NCBI GenBank assembly: GCA_022573815.1
Contig: JACZTG010000005.1
Location: 1-64,000 of the forward strand
Source: Candidatus Neomarinimicrobiota bacterium
Lineage (GTDB): Bacteria > Fidelibacterota > SORT01
Length of the DNA: 64,000 bases
Reading direction: 5' to 3'
This document shows positions 27,183-36,617 of the stretch, in pieces. Each line of letters begins with the position of its first letter. Position 1 is the stretch's first letter. The position numbers and the translations under genes are program-made. A model generated the notes under the pieces. That model ran no database searches. It was not told where the DNA came from and saw nothing but the letters and a program-made list of their open reading frames with translations.

Positions 27183-28265
27183 TCAAATGATTGATTCTAT
27201 CTCTATATTATTTGAATCTCCATTTTGAGATATGTCAATTTCAGGTGAATTCTCTATCTTATTACCGTCCGAATCCGTGAGAAGTTTGATAATTGGTTGA
27301 TTAAGTATTGATGCATTATTTCTCAATACTATTGCCGTCTCCCCTGTTTTAAGTCTCACAAGACTACCTGAAGTATACCGTGCGACACAATTTCTCAATA
27401 GTTTCAAGAGATCCGGCTCAAATTTTCCTTCAGATTCTTTATATATTATGTTTAGAGCTTGATCGTTGTTATAACGTTTTCGATATACTCTGTCTGATGT
27501 TAGTGCATCATATGTGTCGATTATGGCTACAATTTTTGAATATATATGCATTTGATCACCGCCAATACCGTCAGGATAACCAGTACCGTCAAATCTTTCG
27601 TGGTGCTGATACGCGACTATTGCGATTTTAGGACTTACATTCGAGTCGTTTAACAAAAATGAAAATCCTTCATTTGTGTGCCGTTTTACGATTTCATACT
27701 CTTCATCGGTTAAAAGTGAATCCTTAGTAAGTATCTCAAAAGGAGTGTGCATTTTTCCTATATCGTGGAGCATCGCACCTTTTGCCAATTCCCTTAATTC
27801 AATTCCGTTTAATCCCGCTTTTATTCCCAAAACTATTGCAAGTACGCACACATTTACTGAATGTTGAAAGGTATAATCGTCATGAGTTTTCAGACTATAC
27901 AGATCGATCATTAAATTATCATTTCCGGTTATATCATTTATAATGCTATCTGTAATGTTTTCAATTCCATTTTTCAAGTCAAAATTATTTCCGTCTCCAT
28001 TACCCTCCATAGTAGATTTGAACAACGATTTGACCTGGCCAATGGCAAATTTTCTGGTAGAATCCTGAATCACATCATTCAGCTCAACTTCATCATCAAA
28101 ATCATCCGAGACGAATATCGAATAATACCCCATCTCCTTTAAGCGATTTAGGTACTTACCTGTAAGATCAACTCCTCTGCCGAGCAAGATTCTGCCATCG
28201 GCTGAATAGAGAGCTTTTCCCAGCTTACTACCGCTTACTATTTTGTCTAATGATACTACATGCAT
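27183..28265 (-). CDS. HD-GYP domain protein (c-di-GMP phosphodiesterase)
   Basis: This is a 360-aa protein. The N-terminal part (about residues 1-110) resembles the small domain often found before HD-GYP modules (LGRGVDLTGKYLNRLKEMGY). The HD-GYP catalytic domain lies at about residues 135-315. It has HSVNVCVLA, the metal motif HDIGK and HHERFDGTGYPDGIGG, so hydrolysis of cyclic di-GMP is likely. In this operon, just before motA and motB and after CheZ, it may tune motility to c-di-GMP levels. No membrane segment or receiver domain is seen. Confidence 0.93.
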   Translation of the reverse strand: MHVVSLDKIVSGSKLGKALYSADGRILLGRGVDLTGKYLNRLKEMGYYSIFVSDDFDDEVELNDVIQDSTRKFAIGQVKSLFKSTMEGNGDGNNFDLKNGIENITDSIINDITGNDNLMIDLYSLKTHDDYTFQHSVNVCVLAIVLGIKAGLNGIELRELAKGAMLHDIGKMHTPFEILTKDSLLTDEEYEIVKRHTNEGFSFLLNDSNVSPKIAIVAYQHHERFDGTGYPDGIGGDQMHIYSKIVAIIDTYDALTSDRVYRKRYNNDQALNIIYKESEGKFEPDLLKLLRNCVARYTSGSLVRLKTGETAIVLRNNASILNQPIIKLLTDSDGNKIENSPEIDISQNGDSNNIEIESII

Positions 28266-28277
28266 TTGTTATCGATG

Positions 28278-28865
28278 CTATCCTTTTTCTTCAATAACTT
28301 TATCAACTAAACTTTGCCTATCCTTAGAATCTGTATATTCTGCAGTCGGATCAAAATAATCTTTTGCAACAATCTTTTTTAGTTTCGTAACTTCACCTAA
28401 AGCGTTTAGTAATGTATTTAATTTATGCTCTACTCCATCAAGCAACGTGGTGATGAAGCCTATTCTTTGAGAGGTGATGTCCTGGAATTGGAGTGATTCC
28501 ATAATTTCGTAGGAATCATTTAAATCAGATGAAAATGCGTTTTCCAATTTTACCAAGGTTTTTTTAATTGTATCTCCGGTTTTCGAATCTCCGAGCTTTT
28601 CTATCTCGCCTACAATGATTTCAAGCGCTTCACTATCTCTTTCCGTCATCGCATCCAGCTTATCGAGTATTTGATTTGTAGCCAGCTCTGTCTGTTTCGT
28701 TATCTTAGAAAGATGATCTGTAGCCAGAGGCATGTTCTCCGTGGATTCTTTGATAGGCCCGGATATTATTTGCAAAGATTCAAACATTTCGGATAGATTA
28801 ATTGTTAATTCCTTGATATTAGAATTTATTTTATCTAATAATTTATCTTCATTTAAATTCGTCAT
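28278..28865 (-). CDS. cheZ: CheZ-like CheY-P phosphatase
   Basis: This is a 195-aa, mainly helical protein with long coiled-coil stretches. It carries the CheZ signature ESLQFQDITSQ, in which the Asp and the Gln correspond to the residues used to dephosphorylate CheY (E. coli form DFQDLTGQ). The N-terminal helix region and the C-terminal tail, which usually binds CheY, are present; the tail sequence is not strictly conserved. It lies immediately downstream of a cheY gene and between it and the HD-GYP gene. CheZ outside proteobacteria is less usual, but the motif and context support it. Confidence 0.85.
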   Translation of the reverse strand: MTNLNEDKLLDKINSNIKELTINLSEMFESLQIISGPIKESTENMPLATDHLSKITKQTELATNQILDKLDAMTERDSEALEIIVGEIEKLGDSKTGDTIKKTLVKLENAFSSDLNDSYEIMESLQFQDITSQRIGFITTLLDGVEHKLNTLLNALGEVTKLKKIVAKDYFDPTAEYTDSKDRQSLVDKVIEEKG

Positions 28866-28877
28866 TATTTCCTCATT

Positions 28878-29243
28878 TTATACTATACTTTCAATTTTAT
28901 CTTTTAGTACCTGTGGTGTGAAGGGTTTTACAATATAGCTGTTGGCTCCTGCCTGCAATGCTTCTTTAACATCTTCCTCAGCGCTTCGTGTTGTTACCAT
29001 TAATATAGGCAAATCATTATAGCCACCGTCTGCCCTTAACGATTTCACGAATTCCAACCCTGTCATTCCAGGCATATTCCAGTCAGTGACGATTAGTTCA
29101 AAAGTACCTTCGCCTAGCTTATTGAGCGCATCATTTCCATTTTCTGCTTCCTCCGTATCTGGATAGCCTATTCTTTTCAACGTATTTGCAACTATTCTTC
29201 TCATTGTCGGAGAATCATCTACTACCAATACTTTTCCAGCCAT
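28878..29243 (-). CDS. cheY: Chemotaxis response regulator CheY
   Basis: This is a single receiver domain of 121 aa. The acidic pocket is visible in VLVVDDSPT, the phosphorylation Asp54 lies in IVTDWNMPG, the Thr/Ser position is in ILMVTTRSAEE, and the Lys is in IVKPFTP. The sequence is close to flagellar CheY, with the TDWNMPGMTGLEFVKSLR signature, so it probably binds the motor switch FliM. It lies between cheB and cheZ in the operon. A second, less typical CheY-like gene lies upstream of cheA. Confidence 0.95.
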   Translation of the reverse strand: MAGKVLVVDDSPTMRRIVANTLKRIGYPDTEEAENGNDALNKLGEGTFELIVTDWNMPGMTGLEFVKSLRADGGYNDLPILMVTTRSAEEDVKEALQAGANSYIVKPFTPQVLKDKIESIV

Positions 29244-29262
29244 TTTTTGCTCCTTAAATTAT

Positions 29263-30318
29263 TTATTGCCTAACGTAATCCATTATTGCTTCTGCGATGT
29301 TGGTCGCCGGTTCAGTTCTATCGACAATTCCCGCTTCAACTACCGCTTTCGGCATTCCATATACAACACAAGATTCTTCACTTTCAGATAATATCATTCC
29401 ATTTTTTCCATACAAACTGTTAGAGCCCTTTAATCCGTCCTTACCCATTCCCGTCATAATTACGCTAAGTGTTTGTGATCCATAAATATCCACAATTGAT
29501 TCCAACATAATGTCTACCGAAGGACGATGTAATGTGTTATCGGGAGTATCGCTGATCTCAATTTGTAAGGAAGTTCCATTTTTTTTCAACTTCATATGTT
29601 TTCCGCCCGGGGCGATATAAACTGTTCCCGATTTAACAGAATCATGGTGCTCAGCTTCTTTCACTCTGACCTCGCTCATTTTATCGAGCCTTTCGGCCAA
29701 AGATTTAGTGAACTTCGGCGGCATATGTTGGACTACCATCACCGGCCTGGGAAAATCTTTTGGAAGTCGGGGAATAACCTCTTGTAACGTTCTCGGTCCC
29801 CCAGTAGATATACCGATTGCAATAAATCTTATTTTTTTACCTATCTTATCATGCTGTAAACTCAAAACGGGAAGTTTTTTTCTTGGTGACATCACATTTT
29901 TTATGATAGATTTACTGAGAGATCTGATATTTTTAATTTTCTCGATAAGGGTATCTTTTATCTTCACTATGTCCAAAGAAACATAAGAGAGAGATTTGGG
30001 TATAAAATCCACCGCGCCTAATTCCAGCGCTTTAATAGTTTCATCTGCTCCCTCAGTTGAAAGCGAACTAATCATTATCACAGGAGTTGGCGTATCCTTC
30101 ATTATTCTTTCAAGAACCTCAAGTCCGGTCATTCCCGGCATTTCAATATCGAGTGTTACAACATCCGGTTTTAATTCTCGAATATACTTGAGGGCGTCTT
30201 CCCCGTTATTCGCCGTAGCCACAATTTCAAAGCTTGACTCTTCCCGAAGCATCATCTCAATTGCTTTTCTCATAAAAGCCGAGTCATCCACGACTATAAT
30301 TTTTGTTTTTCGAATCAA
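29263..30318 (-). CDS. cheB: Protein-glutamate methylesterase CheB
   Basis: This is a 351-aa two-domain enzyme. The N-terminal receiver domain has Asp57 in VVTLDIEMPGMTG. The C-terminal methylesterase has the catalytic Ser in AIGISTGGPRTL, the His in VVQHMPPKFT and the Asp in VIMTGMGKDG. It removes methyl groups from chemoreceptors after phosphorylation by CheA, giving adaptation together with CheR. It lies between cheA and cheY. No receptor gene is in the window. Confidence 0.97.
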   Translation of the reverse strand: MIRKTKIIVVDDSAFMRKAIEMMLREESSFEIVATANNGEDALKYIRELKPDVVTLDIEMPGMTGLEVLERIMKDTPTPVIMISSLSTEGADETIKALELGAVDFIPKSLSYVSLDIVKIKDTLIEKIKNIRSLSKSIIKNVMSPRKKLPVLSLQHDKIGKKIRFIAIGISTGGPRTLQEVIPRLPKDFPRPVMVVQHMPPKFTKSLAERLDKMSEVRVKEAEHHDSVKSGTVYIAPGGKHMKLKKNGTSLQIEISDTPDNTLHRPSVDIMLESIVDIYGSQTLSVIMTGMGKDGLKGSNSLYGKNGMILSESEESCVVYGMPKAVVEAGIVDRTEPATNIAEAIMDYVRQ

Positions 30319-30359
30319 TCATTCCCCGCTATTCCAACTTGTCAGTATTAAATTATTTT

Positions 30360-32798
30360 TCATTGTTCTAAGACCATTTCTTCTTTATCTAATTTTTCAT
30401 CACTTTCCTGTTCACTATAATCTTCGGGGATCTCTCCTTCGTATTTTTCATCTGAGAAATCCTCTGCATCCTCATCATCAGATATTTCTTTCTCTTCAAC
30501 ATTCTCATTTTCGTTACTTTGCAAGTCTGTTTCATCGGTTATTTCTTCAGTGTTACTCTTCTCTTTTGCGAGTTTTCTTCTGATTTCTTTTGGTGATATT
30601 CCTTTTGTTTTTGCAGCGAGATCGAATAAATCTCTTATCTCAAGAATCATTCTTACTCTTCCATCACCCATGATAGTTGCTCCTGATACTCCGGGTGTCT
30701 GACCAAGTTCTTCACCGAGTGATTTTATTACGACCTCCTCCTGCCCAAGCATCTTACTGACTACTAAACCAAGTTTGTGTTCCGCCATTCCCACTACCAC
30801 AACATAAACAAATGACTCTTCCTCATTGTTTATTTTGGGGATTCCGAACAGAGCATCTAACCTAACCAGCGGCAAAATTGAGTCGCGCAACCTAATCGCT
30901 TCCCTTTGATTCATATACGATATATCCTCGACGTTAACCCGTGAAGTTTCCAATACCGCACTTAACGGAATGACATAAACTTCTTCATTTACTTCCACTA
31001 ACAGCCCTTGAATTATCGCAAGTGTCAGCGGCAATTTAATTACAATTTTCGTTCCTTCTCCCAGTACTGATTGTATATCTATCATACCGTTGAGCTTGGC
31101 TATGTTAGTTTTTACCACATCCATTCCAACGCCTCTTCCTGAAACATTGGTCACTTTTTCCGCCGTGCTGAATCCGGGAGCGAATATGATATTAAAAGCC
31201 TCTTTTTCCGTCATTCTTTCCGCTTCTGCTTTAGTGATAACACCTTTTTTTACAGCTGCTGCTTTGAGTTTATTAGCGTCAAGACCGTTACCATCATCTT
31301 CGATCCCGATAATTATATTATTCCCCTCTTGGGTAGCGTATAGTTTTACTTTCCCAACTTCGTCTTTTCCGGCGGCTATTCTTTTTTCCGGCGTTTCAAT
31401 CCCATGATCAACCGCATTTCTAATGAGATGAACCAACGGATCGTTTATTTCTTCGATCAATGATTTATCAAGTTCTGTTTCTGCGCCTTCAATGGTAAGC
31501 TCAATTTTCTTATTAAAATCTCGTGAAAGATCCCGAACTATGCGCGAGAATTTATTAAATACCTTTCCTATCGGGAGCATTCGTGTTTGCATAACCGAGA
31601 ATTGTAATTCCGTTGTCAGATAGCTAATATGACCGGCAGTAGAAGTTAGCTCCTCCATATACTCCGAATCTTCCGCTTCTTTATCTAACTTATTAGTGAT
31701 CTGCATCAGTGAATTACGTCTCAAAACTAATTCACTCACTAAATTCATTAAAGAATCTAATCTTTCTACATCCACTCGTATTGTAGCATCGACAACCGAT
31801 TTTGACGAGTTTTTCTTTACAATATCTTTATTCTTTTTTTGCTCTGTAGATTTTGAAACTCCTTTATTCTCATTTGATTGGTTATCCGGCGATGAATCTC
31901 CCCGGAAAGCCATTAATTGAGTAACAAGTGGGACAATATCTCTGTCAACCAACTCTTTATTTCTTACGTCATCCATCAATACTTTCAGGAAATCCACAGC
32001 ATCCAGTAGTACGTCCATTATCTCGCTATTAACGGTAAGGACTTTTTTCCTCAAATCATTGAGAACATCTTCCGCATTATGGCTAAGCTTGGTAATTAGG
32101 TCCAAACCGAGGAACGAAGATGTTCCTTTAATTGTGTGCAGTCCTCGGAATATGGAATTTAGGGTCTCTTCATCATCAGGATTATGTTCGAGTTCTATCA
32201 AATCCTGATCCACAGTCTCTAATATTTCCTCAGTTTCAATGGTAAAACTATCGACTAATTCCTCCATTTCCTCACCAAACATATCAACTTCGAATTCGTC
32301 CTGTTCTTGATCAGCTTCAGCTGCAAGCTTAGCTGCTTTTGCATCTATTGCTGATTTTTCCTCCTTTGCCGAAACTTCAGATTCGTCTTTATTATTAGAT
32401 GCTTCACCCATTTTTTTATAGGCTTCCTCCAAAATATTCACTACGGAGATATCAATATCCGAGATATCCTCGTCCCGAACTAAACACTCAGTAATTTGTT
32501 TTAATACATCTAATCCGGATAATAGAGGGTCGATTATATCCGTGCTAAGAGAGGTTTCACCTTTTCGAATCTTATTGAGAATGTCTTCCATTCTGTGTGC
32601 TACCGTTTGCAATTTTTCATTCCCGACCATCCCGGCGCCACCTTTTATGGTATGCACCGATCGGAATATTTCGTTTATGAGGTCGGAATCATTGGGCTTT
32701 GATTCAAGAATCACAAAGTTGTTGTCGAGCTCCTCTAATAGTTCCTTTGCTTCAATTAAGAACTCTTTTAACATTTCTTGTTCCAAAGATAAAGACAT
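30360..32798 (-). CDS. cheA: Chemotaxis histidine kinase CheA with two HPt domains
   Basis: This is an 812-aa kinase. HPt domain 1 carries His49 (SVHTIKGGAG) and a second HPt carries His near 221 (GLHTIKGTSSFLG). The P3 dimerisation region starts near IRVDVERLDSLMNLVSELVLRR. An ATPase domain follows with LIRNAVDHGIETPEKR and GRGVGMDVVKTNI, then the P5 CheW-like domain. A very acidic tail of about 60 residues (ending EEMVLEQ) completes the protein. It phosphorylates CheY and CheB. Two HPt domains are uncommon in single-chain motility CheA proteins. There is no separate cheW in the window. Confidence 0.97.
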   Translation of the reverse strand: MSLSLEQEMLKEFLIEAKELLEELDNNFVILESKPNDSDLINEIFRSVHTIKGGAGMVGNEKLQTVAHRMEDILNKIRKGETSLSTDIIDPLLSGLDVLKQITECLVRDEDISDIDISVVNILEEAYKKMGEASNNKDESEVSAKEEKSAIDAKAAKLAAEADQEQDEFEVDMFGEEMEELVDSFTIETEEILETVDQDLIELEHNPDDEETLNSIFRGLHTIKGTSSFLGLDLITKLSHNAEDVLNDLRKKVLTVNSEIMDVLLDAVDFLKVLMDDVRNKELVDRDIVPLVTQLMAFRGDSSPDNQSNENKGVSKSTEQKKNKDIVKKNSSKSVVDATIRVDVERLDSLMNLVSELVLRRNSLMQITNKLDKEAEDSEYMEELTSTAGHISYLTTELQFSVMQTRMLPIGKVFNKFSRIVRDLSRDFNKKIELTIEGAETELDKSLIEEINDPLVHLIRNAVDHGIETPEKRIAAGKDEVGKVKLYATQEGNNIIIGIEDDGNGLDANKLKAAAVKKGVITKAEAERMTEKEAFNIIFAPGFSTAEKVTNVSGRGVGMDVVKTNIAKLNGMIDIQSVLGEGTKIVIKLPLTLAIIQGLLVEVNEEVYVIPLSAVLETSRVNVEDISYMNQREAIRLRDSILPLVRLDALFGIPKINNEEESFVYVVVVGMAEHKLGLVVSKMLGQEEVVIKSLGEELGQTPGVSGATIMGDGRVRMILEIRDLFDLAAKTKGISPKEIRRKLAKEKSNTEEITDETDLQSNENENVEEKEISDDEDAEDFSDEKYEGEIPEDYSEQESDEKLDKEEMVLEQ

Positions 32799-32822
32799 AT
32801 ATTAATAACTCCTTACTTGTTT

Positions 32823-33188
32823 TTAATTCAAAAATTTTGAGACTTCATACTGCAATTTTTTTGCGTCAAATGGCTTTTCCATATATAAATCAGCTCCCGC
32901 AGAAAAACCCTTTTGTTTATCATCTTCATCCGATTCCGAGGATAGAATTATTATCGGTGTATCTTTATACTGATTTATTTCTCTTATGCTTGATATGAGT
33001 TCGTAGCCATCTAAATGGGGCATATTTAAGTCGGTTATAACTAAATCAAATTTTTCCGTGGTTAGTTTTTCCAATGCCTCCATCCCATCCGATGCCATAA
33101 CCACTTCGATTCCCATCGATTTTAATGCGAATGCGACAAATTTTCTTATTGTGGATGAATCATCTGCTATAAGTGCGATTTTACTCAT
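32823..33188 (-). CDS. CheY-like response regulator
   Basis: This is a single receiver domain of about 121 aa. It has ALIADDSSTIRKF with the acidic pair, Asp53 in LVITDLNMPHLDG, the Ser position in IIILSSESDE and the Lys in MEKPFDAKKL. An upstream GGAG lies 7 bases before the ATG of MSKIALIADD, so I take that as the start rather than the earlier in-frame codon eight residues upstream. It lies between cheR and cheA and is probably phosphorylated by CheA, either as a motor regulator or a phosphate sink. Confidence 0.92.
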   Translation of the reverse strand: MSKIALIADDSSTIRKFVAFALKSMGIEVVMASDGMEALEKLTTEKFDLVITDLNMPHLDGYELISSIREINQYKDTPIIILSSESDEDDKQKGFSAGADLYMEKPFDAKKLQYEVSKFLN

Positions 33189-33217
33189 TTCTATCTCCAT
33201 GTGCCAATCCAAACATT

Positions 33218-34090
33218 TTATTCCTCTTTTCTGTAAGCAAGCGCTTTTTCAAAATGAACTAATTTAAACGCATCGGTTATTCCGTGAAGAGATTCACTGT
33301 GTCCTATAAAAAGATATCCCCCCGGATTCAGTAAATCGTAAAATTTTCTTATTACTTTTTTCTTTGCTTCCACATCAAAATAGATTAAAACATTTCTGCA
33401 AAAGATTACGTCAAACTTCGCATTTAATGGAAATGCGTGGGCTTCGGATAAATTGACTATTTTGTGTATTATTGGTCTGCGTATTTCATCCTTAACTCGA
33501 TGATCATGGCCCTCAGGAGTGAAATAATTTATAAGCTGTATTGATGTCAGATTCCTGATAGCATATTTTCCATAAACAGCTTTTTTTGCCTTATCCAAGA
33601 TTTCTCTCGAAATATCTGTAGCCAAAATTTCGTAAGGAACTTTTATTCCCCTGATCGCTTCTTCTTTAAAAATTATTGAAAGAGTATAGGGCTCTTCGCC
33701 TGACGAACAGCCGGCAGACCAAATCTTTGCTCTTCCAGAAAAATTATTAACTAATTTTTTGTTCAAATAAGGTATGATTATTGATCTAAAAGCATTTAGC
33801 TGGGGCTCATTTCTAAAAAAATATGTCTCATTTGTGGTTATGGCGTCGAATAGATTGCTGAGCTCCTCCAATTTATTTGTACCATATTTGATCAGGTAAA
33901 GATACTCTTCACAGTCTTTTAAATTTAATTCTACAGTTCTTTTTGATATTCTATTTTCAAGTAGATATTTTTTATGGTCGGCAAAAAACATACCGCTCTT
34001 ATCGTAAATATAATCTCTAATCTCAGTAAAGAGCTTATCACTTAAAGCGTTTATCGTTGGCGTTGTAGAGGTAGCAACGGAAGTTTCCAA
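33218..34090 (-). CDS. cheR: Chemotaxis protein methyltransferase CheR
   Basis: This is a 290-aa S-adenosylmethionine-dependent methyltransferase that methylates receptor glutamates. The N-terminal helical domain includes RISKRTVELN and TTNETYFFRNEPQLNAFR. The SAM-binding domain has IWSAGCSSGEEPYTLSIIF, ILATDISREIL, FDVIFCRNVLIYFD and GGYLFIGHSESL, all CheR hallmarks. It lies upstream of a cheY gene and downstream of an HDOD gene, with a 1-base gap to the latter. Confidence 0.97.
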   Translation of the reverse strand: METSVATSTTPTINALSDKLFTEIRDYIYDKSGMFFADHKKYLLENRISKRTVELNLKDCEEYLYLIKYGTNKLEELSNLFDAITTNETYFFRNEPQLNAFRSIIIPYLNKKLVNNFSGRAKIWSAGCSSGEEPYTLSIIFKEEAIRGIKVPYEILATDISREILDKAKKAVYGKYAIRNLTSIQLINYFTPEGHDHRVKDEIRRPIIHKIVNLSEAHAFPLNAKFDVIFCRNVLIYFDVEAKKKVIRKFYDLLNPGGYLFIGHSESLHGITDAFKLVHFEKALAYRKEE

Positions 34091-34091
34091 A

Positions 34092-35000
34092 TTATACCTC
34101 CGCTTGCTGTTTGAAGGAGCCTACCATCGACAGGAACTCGAATGATTTAATAACTTCAGATTCTAATTCGAATGTAAACCGCTCCAAGTCCATCTCCTCT
34201 AACTGAGGTCGTTCTTTTAATAAGATTTTCCAGGGTTCACTATTCTCCAATGTAATTTCAGATATAAATCCCCCAAACTTTACTCCTTCTATCTTACATA
34301 GCATATCCGCAAGACTCACTATCGCTACGAGTATCTTACCGTTTTGAGCTTTTAAAGGCGAATGGTGATATCGTATTGCATCCACAAGATTTAGAGGAAG
34401 ATTCCATTTATTTGCCATCCATGCTCCTAATTCAGCATGGTCAACTCCCAATTCTCTCTTTTCAGCTTCATGTAATGAGATATTGTCTGAAATAGATAGT
34501 TTCCAAGCTCTCCCAAATTCTTCAGGGAAATATTGATCAAAGACAATTCTACCCATATCATGAAGCAGCCCCGCAGTAAACTCTTCACCTTCCATTTGGA
34601 TAGATAATTTCGTAGAAATCGATCTTGCTATTTGACCGGTGCTTACCGAATGCTGCCAAAATCGTACTTTATCAAACAGTTTAGAATGGTTCACATGATC
34701 AAATGTTTTAAAAACCGAAAGCCCTATGACAATATTGCGAATTTCTCTTATCCCGAGCATAACGAGAGCCAGTTGAAGAGAAGAAACGCTTTGGTGCAAT
34801 CCGTAAAACGCCGAATTCACGAATTTCAATACTTTAACAGCTAAAGATGGGTCCCGTCCGATTACGTTACTTATCTGTCTCATCGAAACAGTGGAATTAT
34901 TTACAAGATTTACAACCTCCGATGCAGTTTCAGGAAAGGTCGGCAGCTGACCGATAGATTCGATCTTTTCTCGAATTGAGCTATCAAGAGTATTATTCAT
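34092..35000 (-). CDS. HDOD domain protein
   Basis: This is a protein of about 302 aa with an HDOD domain, an inactive-looking HD-related fold common in signalling genes. It shows IGQLPTFPETASEVVNLVNN, the IGRDPSLAVKVLKFVNSAFYG signature and a helical core with GLLHDMGRIVF and HAELGAWMANKWNLP. The ATG at 35000 overlaps the end of the HEAT-repeat gene by eight bases and is favoured over an upstream TTG. HDOD proteins often work with chemotaxis and c-di-GMP systems, but the specific role here is unknown. Confidence 0.88.
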   Translation of the reverse strand: MNNTLDSSIREKIESIGQLPTFPETASEVVNLVNNSTVSMRQISNVIGRDPSLAVKVLKFVNSAFYGLHQSVSSLQLALVMLGIREIRNIVIGLSVFKTFDHVNHSKLFDKVRFWQHSVSTGQIARSISTKLSIQMEGEEFTAGLLHDMGRIVFDQYFPEEFGRAWKLSISDNISLHEAEKRELGVDHAELGAWMANKWNLPLNLVDAIRYHHSPLKAQNGKILVAIVSLADMLCKIEGVKFGGFISEITLENSEPWKILLKERPQLEEMDLERFTFELESEVIKSFEFLSMVGSFKQQAEV

Positions 35001-36351
35001 TTTCAAACTTTCCAATTATTTCGTTTAGAGTCTCCTTGACACCCTCATCCGTAATAAATTCCGAGCTGGTTAAGCTCTGTAATTCATCTTTAGCAGCCAT
35101 AGACTCAAGCGCCTTAATAATGGCTATTTGTCTTAAGGGAGTATCTGATTCCATTTTTGAAAGGAGAGCTTTTATGCTGCCCTCTCCTCCAATTAATCCT
35201 ATTGCTTCGGCAGCTCTGTAGCATACCCAATCATCTTCATCGTCAAGCACTTCGATGAGATGTTTTACTGATTTTACATCCTCCCAATTGTAAAATAAGC
35301 TAATCGCCGCCATTTTTATAAGAGTATTAGGTTCCTTTAAAGCGCTAATAGCCAACTCCACTGTCATATCGTTTTTCTTATTCATTAATGATTTCAATAC
35401 AACCACTTTCAGTTCATTGCTGAGATTTGGGTAATATCCGAACGTGCCTCCGGCATAGTCATTTTTTACGGCTTGAACAATATAGTTCTCAACGAACTCA
35501 GCAACTTCTCTATTTCCCTCAACTGCGGAATTCAATTCTGTGATGTTTTCATCTGATAGAAGATCAATATTAGATTCGCTGTTTGTGCGGATAAGGATTC
35601 TCACTAATGACGTAATAGCAACTCCTTTTATATAACCATTACACTCCTTGATCAGCGTTTCTAATAAATTTAAATCCTTTTTCCCTCCTATCGAACCAAA
35701 CGCTTCAGTGGATGCATATACTACAAGGGGATCTTCATCATGCAATCCTTCCTGAATTACTCTTGCTCCATCGGGATTCCCTATTTTACCTAATGTTTCA
35801 GCCACAGTTGCTCTAACATTCGGAATTCCTTTAAATGCTTCTTCCAATTTACTGAATGCTTCATCACCACCTATTTTTCCTAATGCCTCAACCGCTGAAA
35901 ATCCCACATTTGAATCTTCATCATCTATCGCTTTTATAAGGGATAAAACCGCAGCAGGTGACCTTACATCACCCAGAACATCCGCTGCAAACTTTCTCAC
36001 ATCCCTGTCAGAGTCGTTCAACGCCGGAATAACGTGCTCCAAAACAGGTTCGCCCATTTCAGTTAATAAAAGCATCGCCTGATTTCGAACTTCTATCCGC
36101 GGATTCGCGAAATTCTTGACCAATCTCGCAGCTCCACTCTGATTCCCCCTTCTTAACAATGCCTCTCCTGCAGCTTCTCTGACTCCTTTGTTCTCATCTA
36201 AAATCAATTCAAACAAAAGTTCTTCTGCATCTTGCGTCTCGACATAAACAAGATCGTCAGCTGCTTCTCGCCGAACTGAAACATCGGTATTTTTCACTTT
36301 ACCTTTAATTTCCTCTAAGACAGTTATTTCAGTCGTCATAGTTTGCGCCAT
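34993..36351 (-). CDS. HEAT-repeat protein in the chemotaxis operon
   Basis: This is a protein of about 452 aa composed of HEAT/PBS-lyase-type repeats of about 30 residues (for example VRREAADDLVYVETQDAEEL, VRKFAADVLGDVRSPAAVL, VGFSAVEALGKIGGDEAF, VCYRAAEAIGLIGGEGSI). There is no signal peptide or enzyme motif. It is likely a scaffold or protein-binding solenoid. The start is uncertain: ATG 36351, with a GGA upstream, is chosen, with 36339 and 36381 as alternatives. It overlaps the end of the excisionase-type HTH gene. Its function in chemotaxis is not known to me. Confidence 0.8.
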   Translation of the reverse strand: MAQTMTTEITVLEEIKGKVKNTDVSVRREAADDLVYVETQDAEELLFELILDENKGVREAAGEALLRRGNQSGAARLVKNFANPRIEVRNQAMLLLTEMGEPVLEHVIPALNDSDRDVRKFAADVLGDVRSPAAVLSLIKAIDDEDSNVGFSAVEALGKIGGDEAFSKLEEAFKGIPNVRATVAETLGKIGNPDGARVIQEGLHDEDPLVVYASTEAFGSIGGKKDLNLLETLIKECNGYIKGVAITSLVRILIRTNSESNIDLLSDENITELNSAVEGNREVAEFVENYIVQAVKNDYAGGTFGYYPNLSNELKVVVLKSLMNKKNDMTVELAISALKEPNTLIKMAAISLFYNWEDVKSVKHLIEVLDDEDDWVCYRAAEAIGLIGGEGSIKALLSKMESDTPLRQIAIIKALESMAAKDELQSLTSSEFITDEGVKETLNEIIGKFENE

Positions 36352-36526
36352 TATCCTTTCCACTGTGAAAAAGGGCATCAAGTCGGAATTTGGAAAATCT
36401 CCACTGACCTCCGATTTTAACCGCCGGAATACTTCCTGATTTCGCCAATTTGTATAGAGTTCTTTTCTTTATGCCTAAATATTCTTCAGCCTCTTCAATC
36501 GAGAATATTTCTTTTTCTACATACAT
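36329..36526 (-). CDS. Excisionase/MerR-type helix-turn-helix protein
   Basis: This is a small protein of about 65 aa with the DNA-binding pattern of the excisionase family HTH_17 (IFSIEEAEEYLGIKKRTLYKLAKSGSIPAVKIGGQWRFSKFRLD). The usual members of this domain act as phage excisionases or as small regulators beside other genes. A ribosome-binding site AAGGG lies 5 bases before the ATG at 36526; an in-frame ATG at 36556 is an alternative. It lies between the CphA-N-like gene and the HEAT gene. Regulation of the operon or a nearby gene is possible, but no partner is shown. Confidence 0.82.
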   Translation of the reverse strand: MYVEKEIFSIEEAEEYLGIKKRTLYKLAKSGSIPAVKIGGQWRFSKFRLDALFHSGKDNGANYDD

Positions 36527-36617
36527 GACATCCCTTGACTTCATTTCATTTTCCATATCAATTTATCTCTGTTGTAATTTCAGTTAATGGAACAAAATAT
36601 TTTATAGCCGCTTTTCA

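Noticed and set aside
36351-36381. An upstream start for the HEAT-repeat gene at 36381
   Set aside because: That start would overlap the HTH gene by 53 bases and has no ribosome-binding site at usable spacing. Starts at 36351 or 36339 look better.
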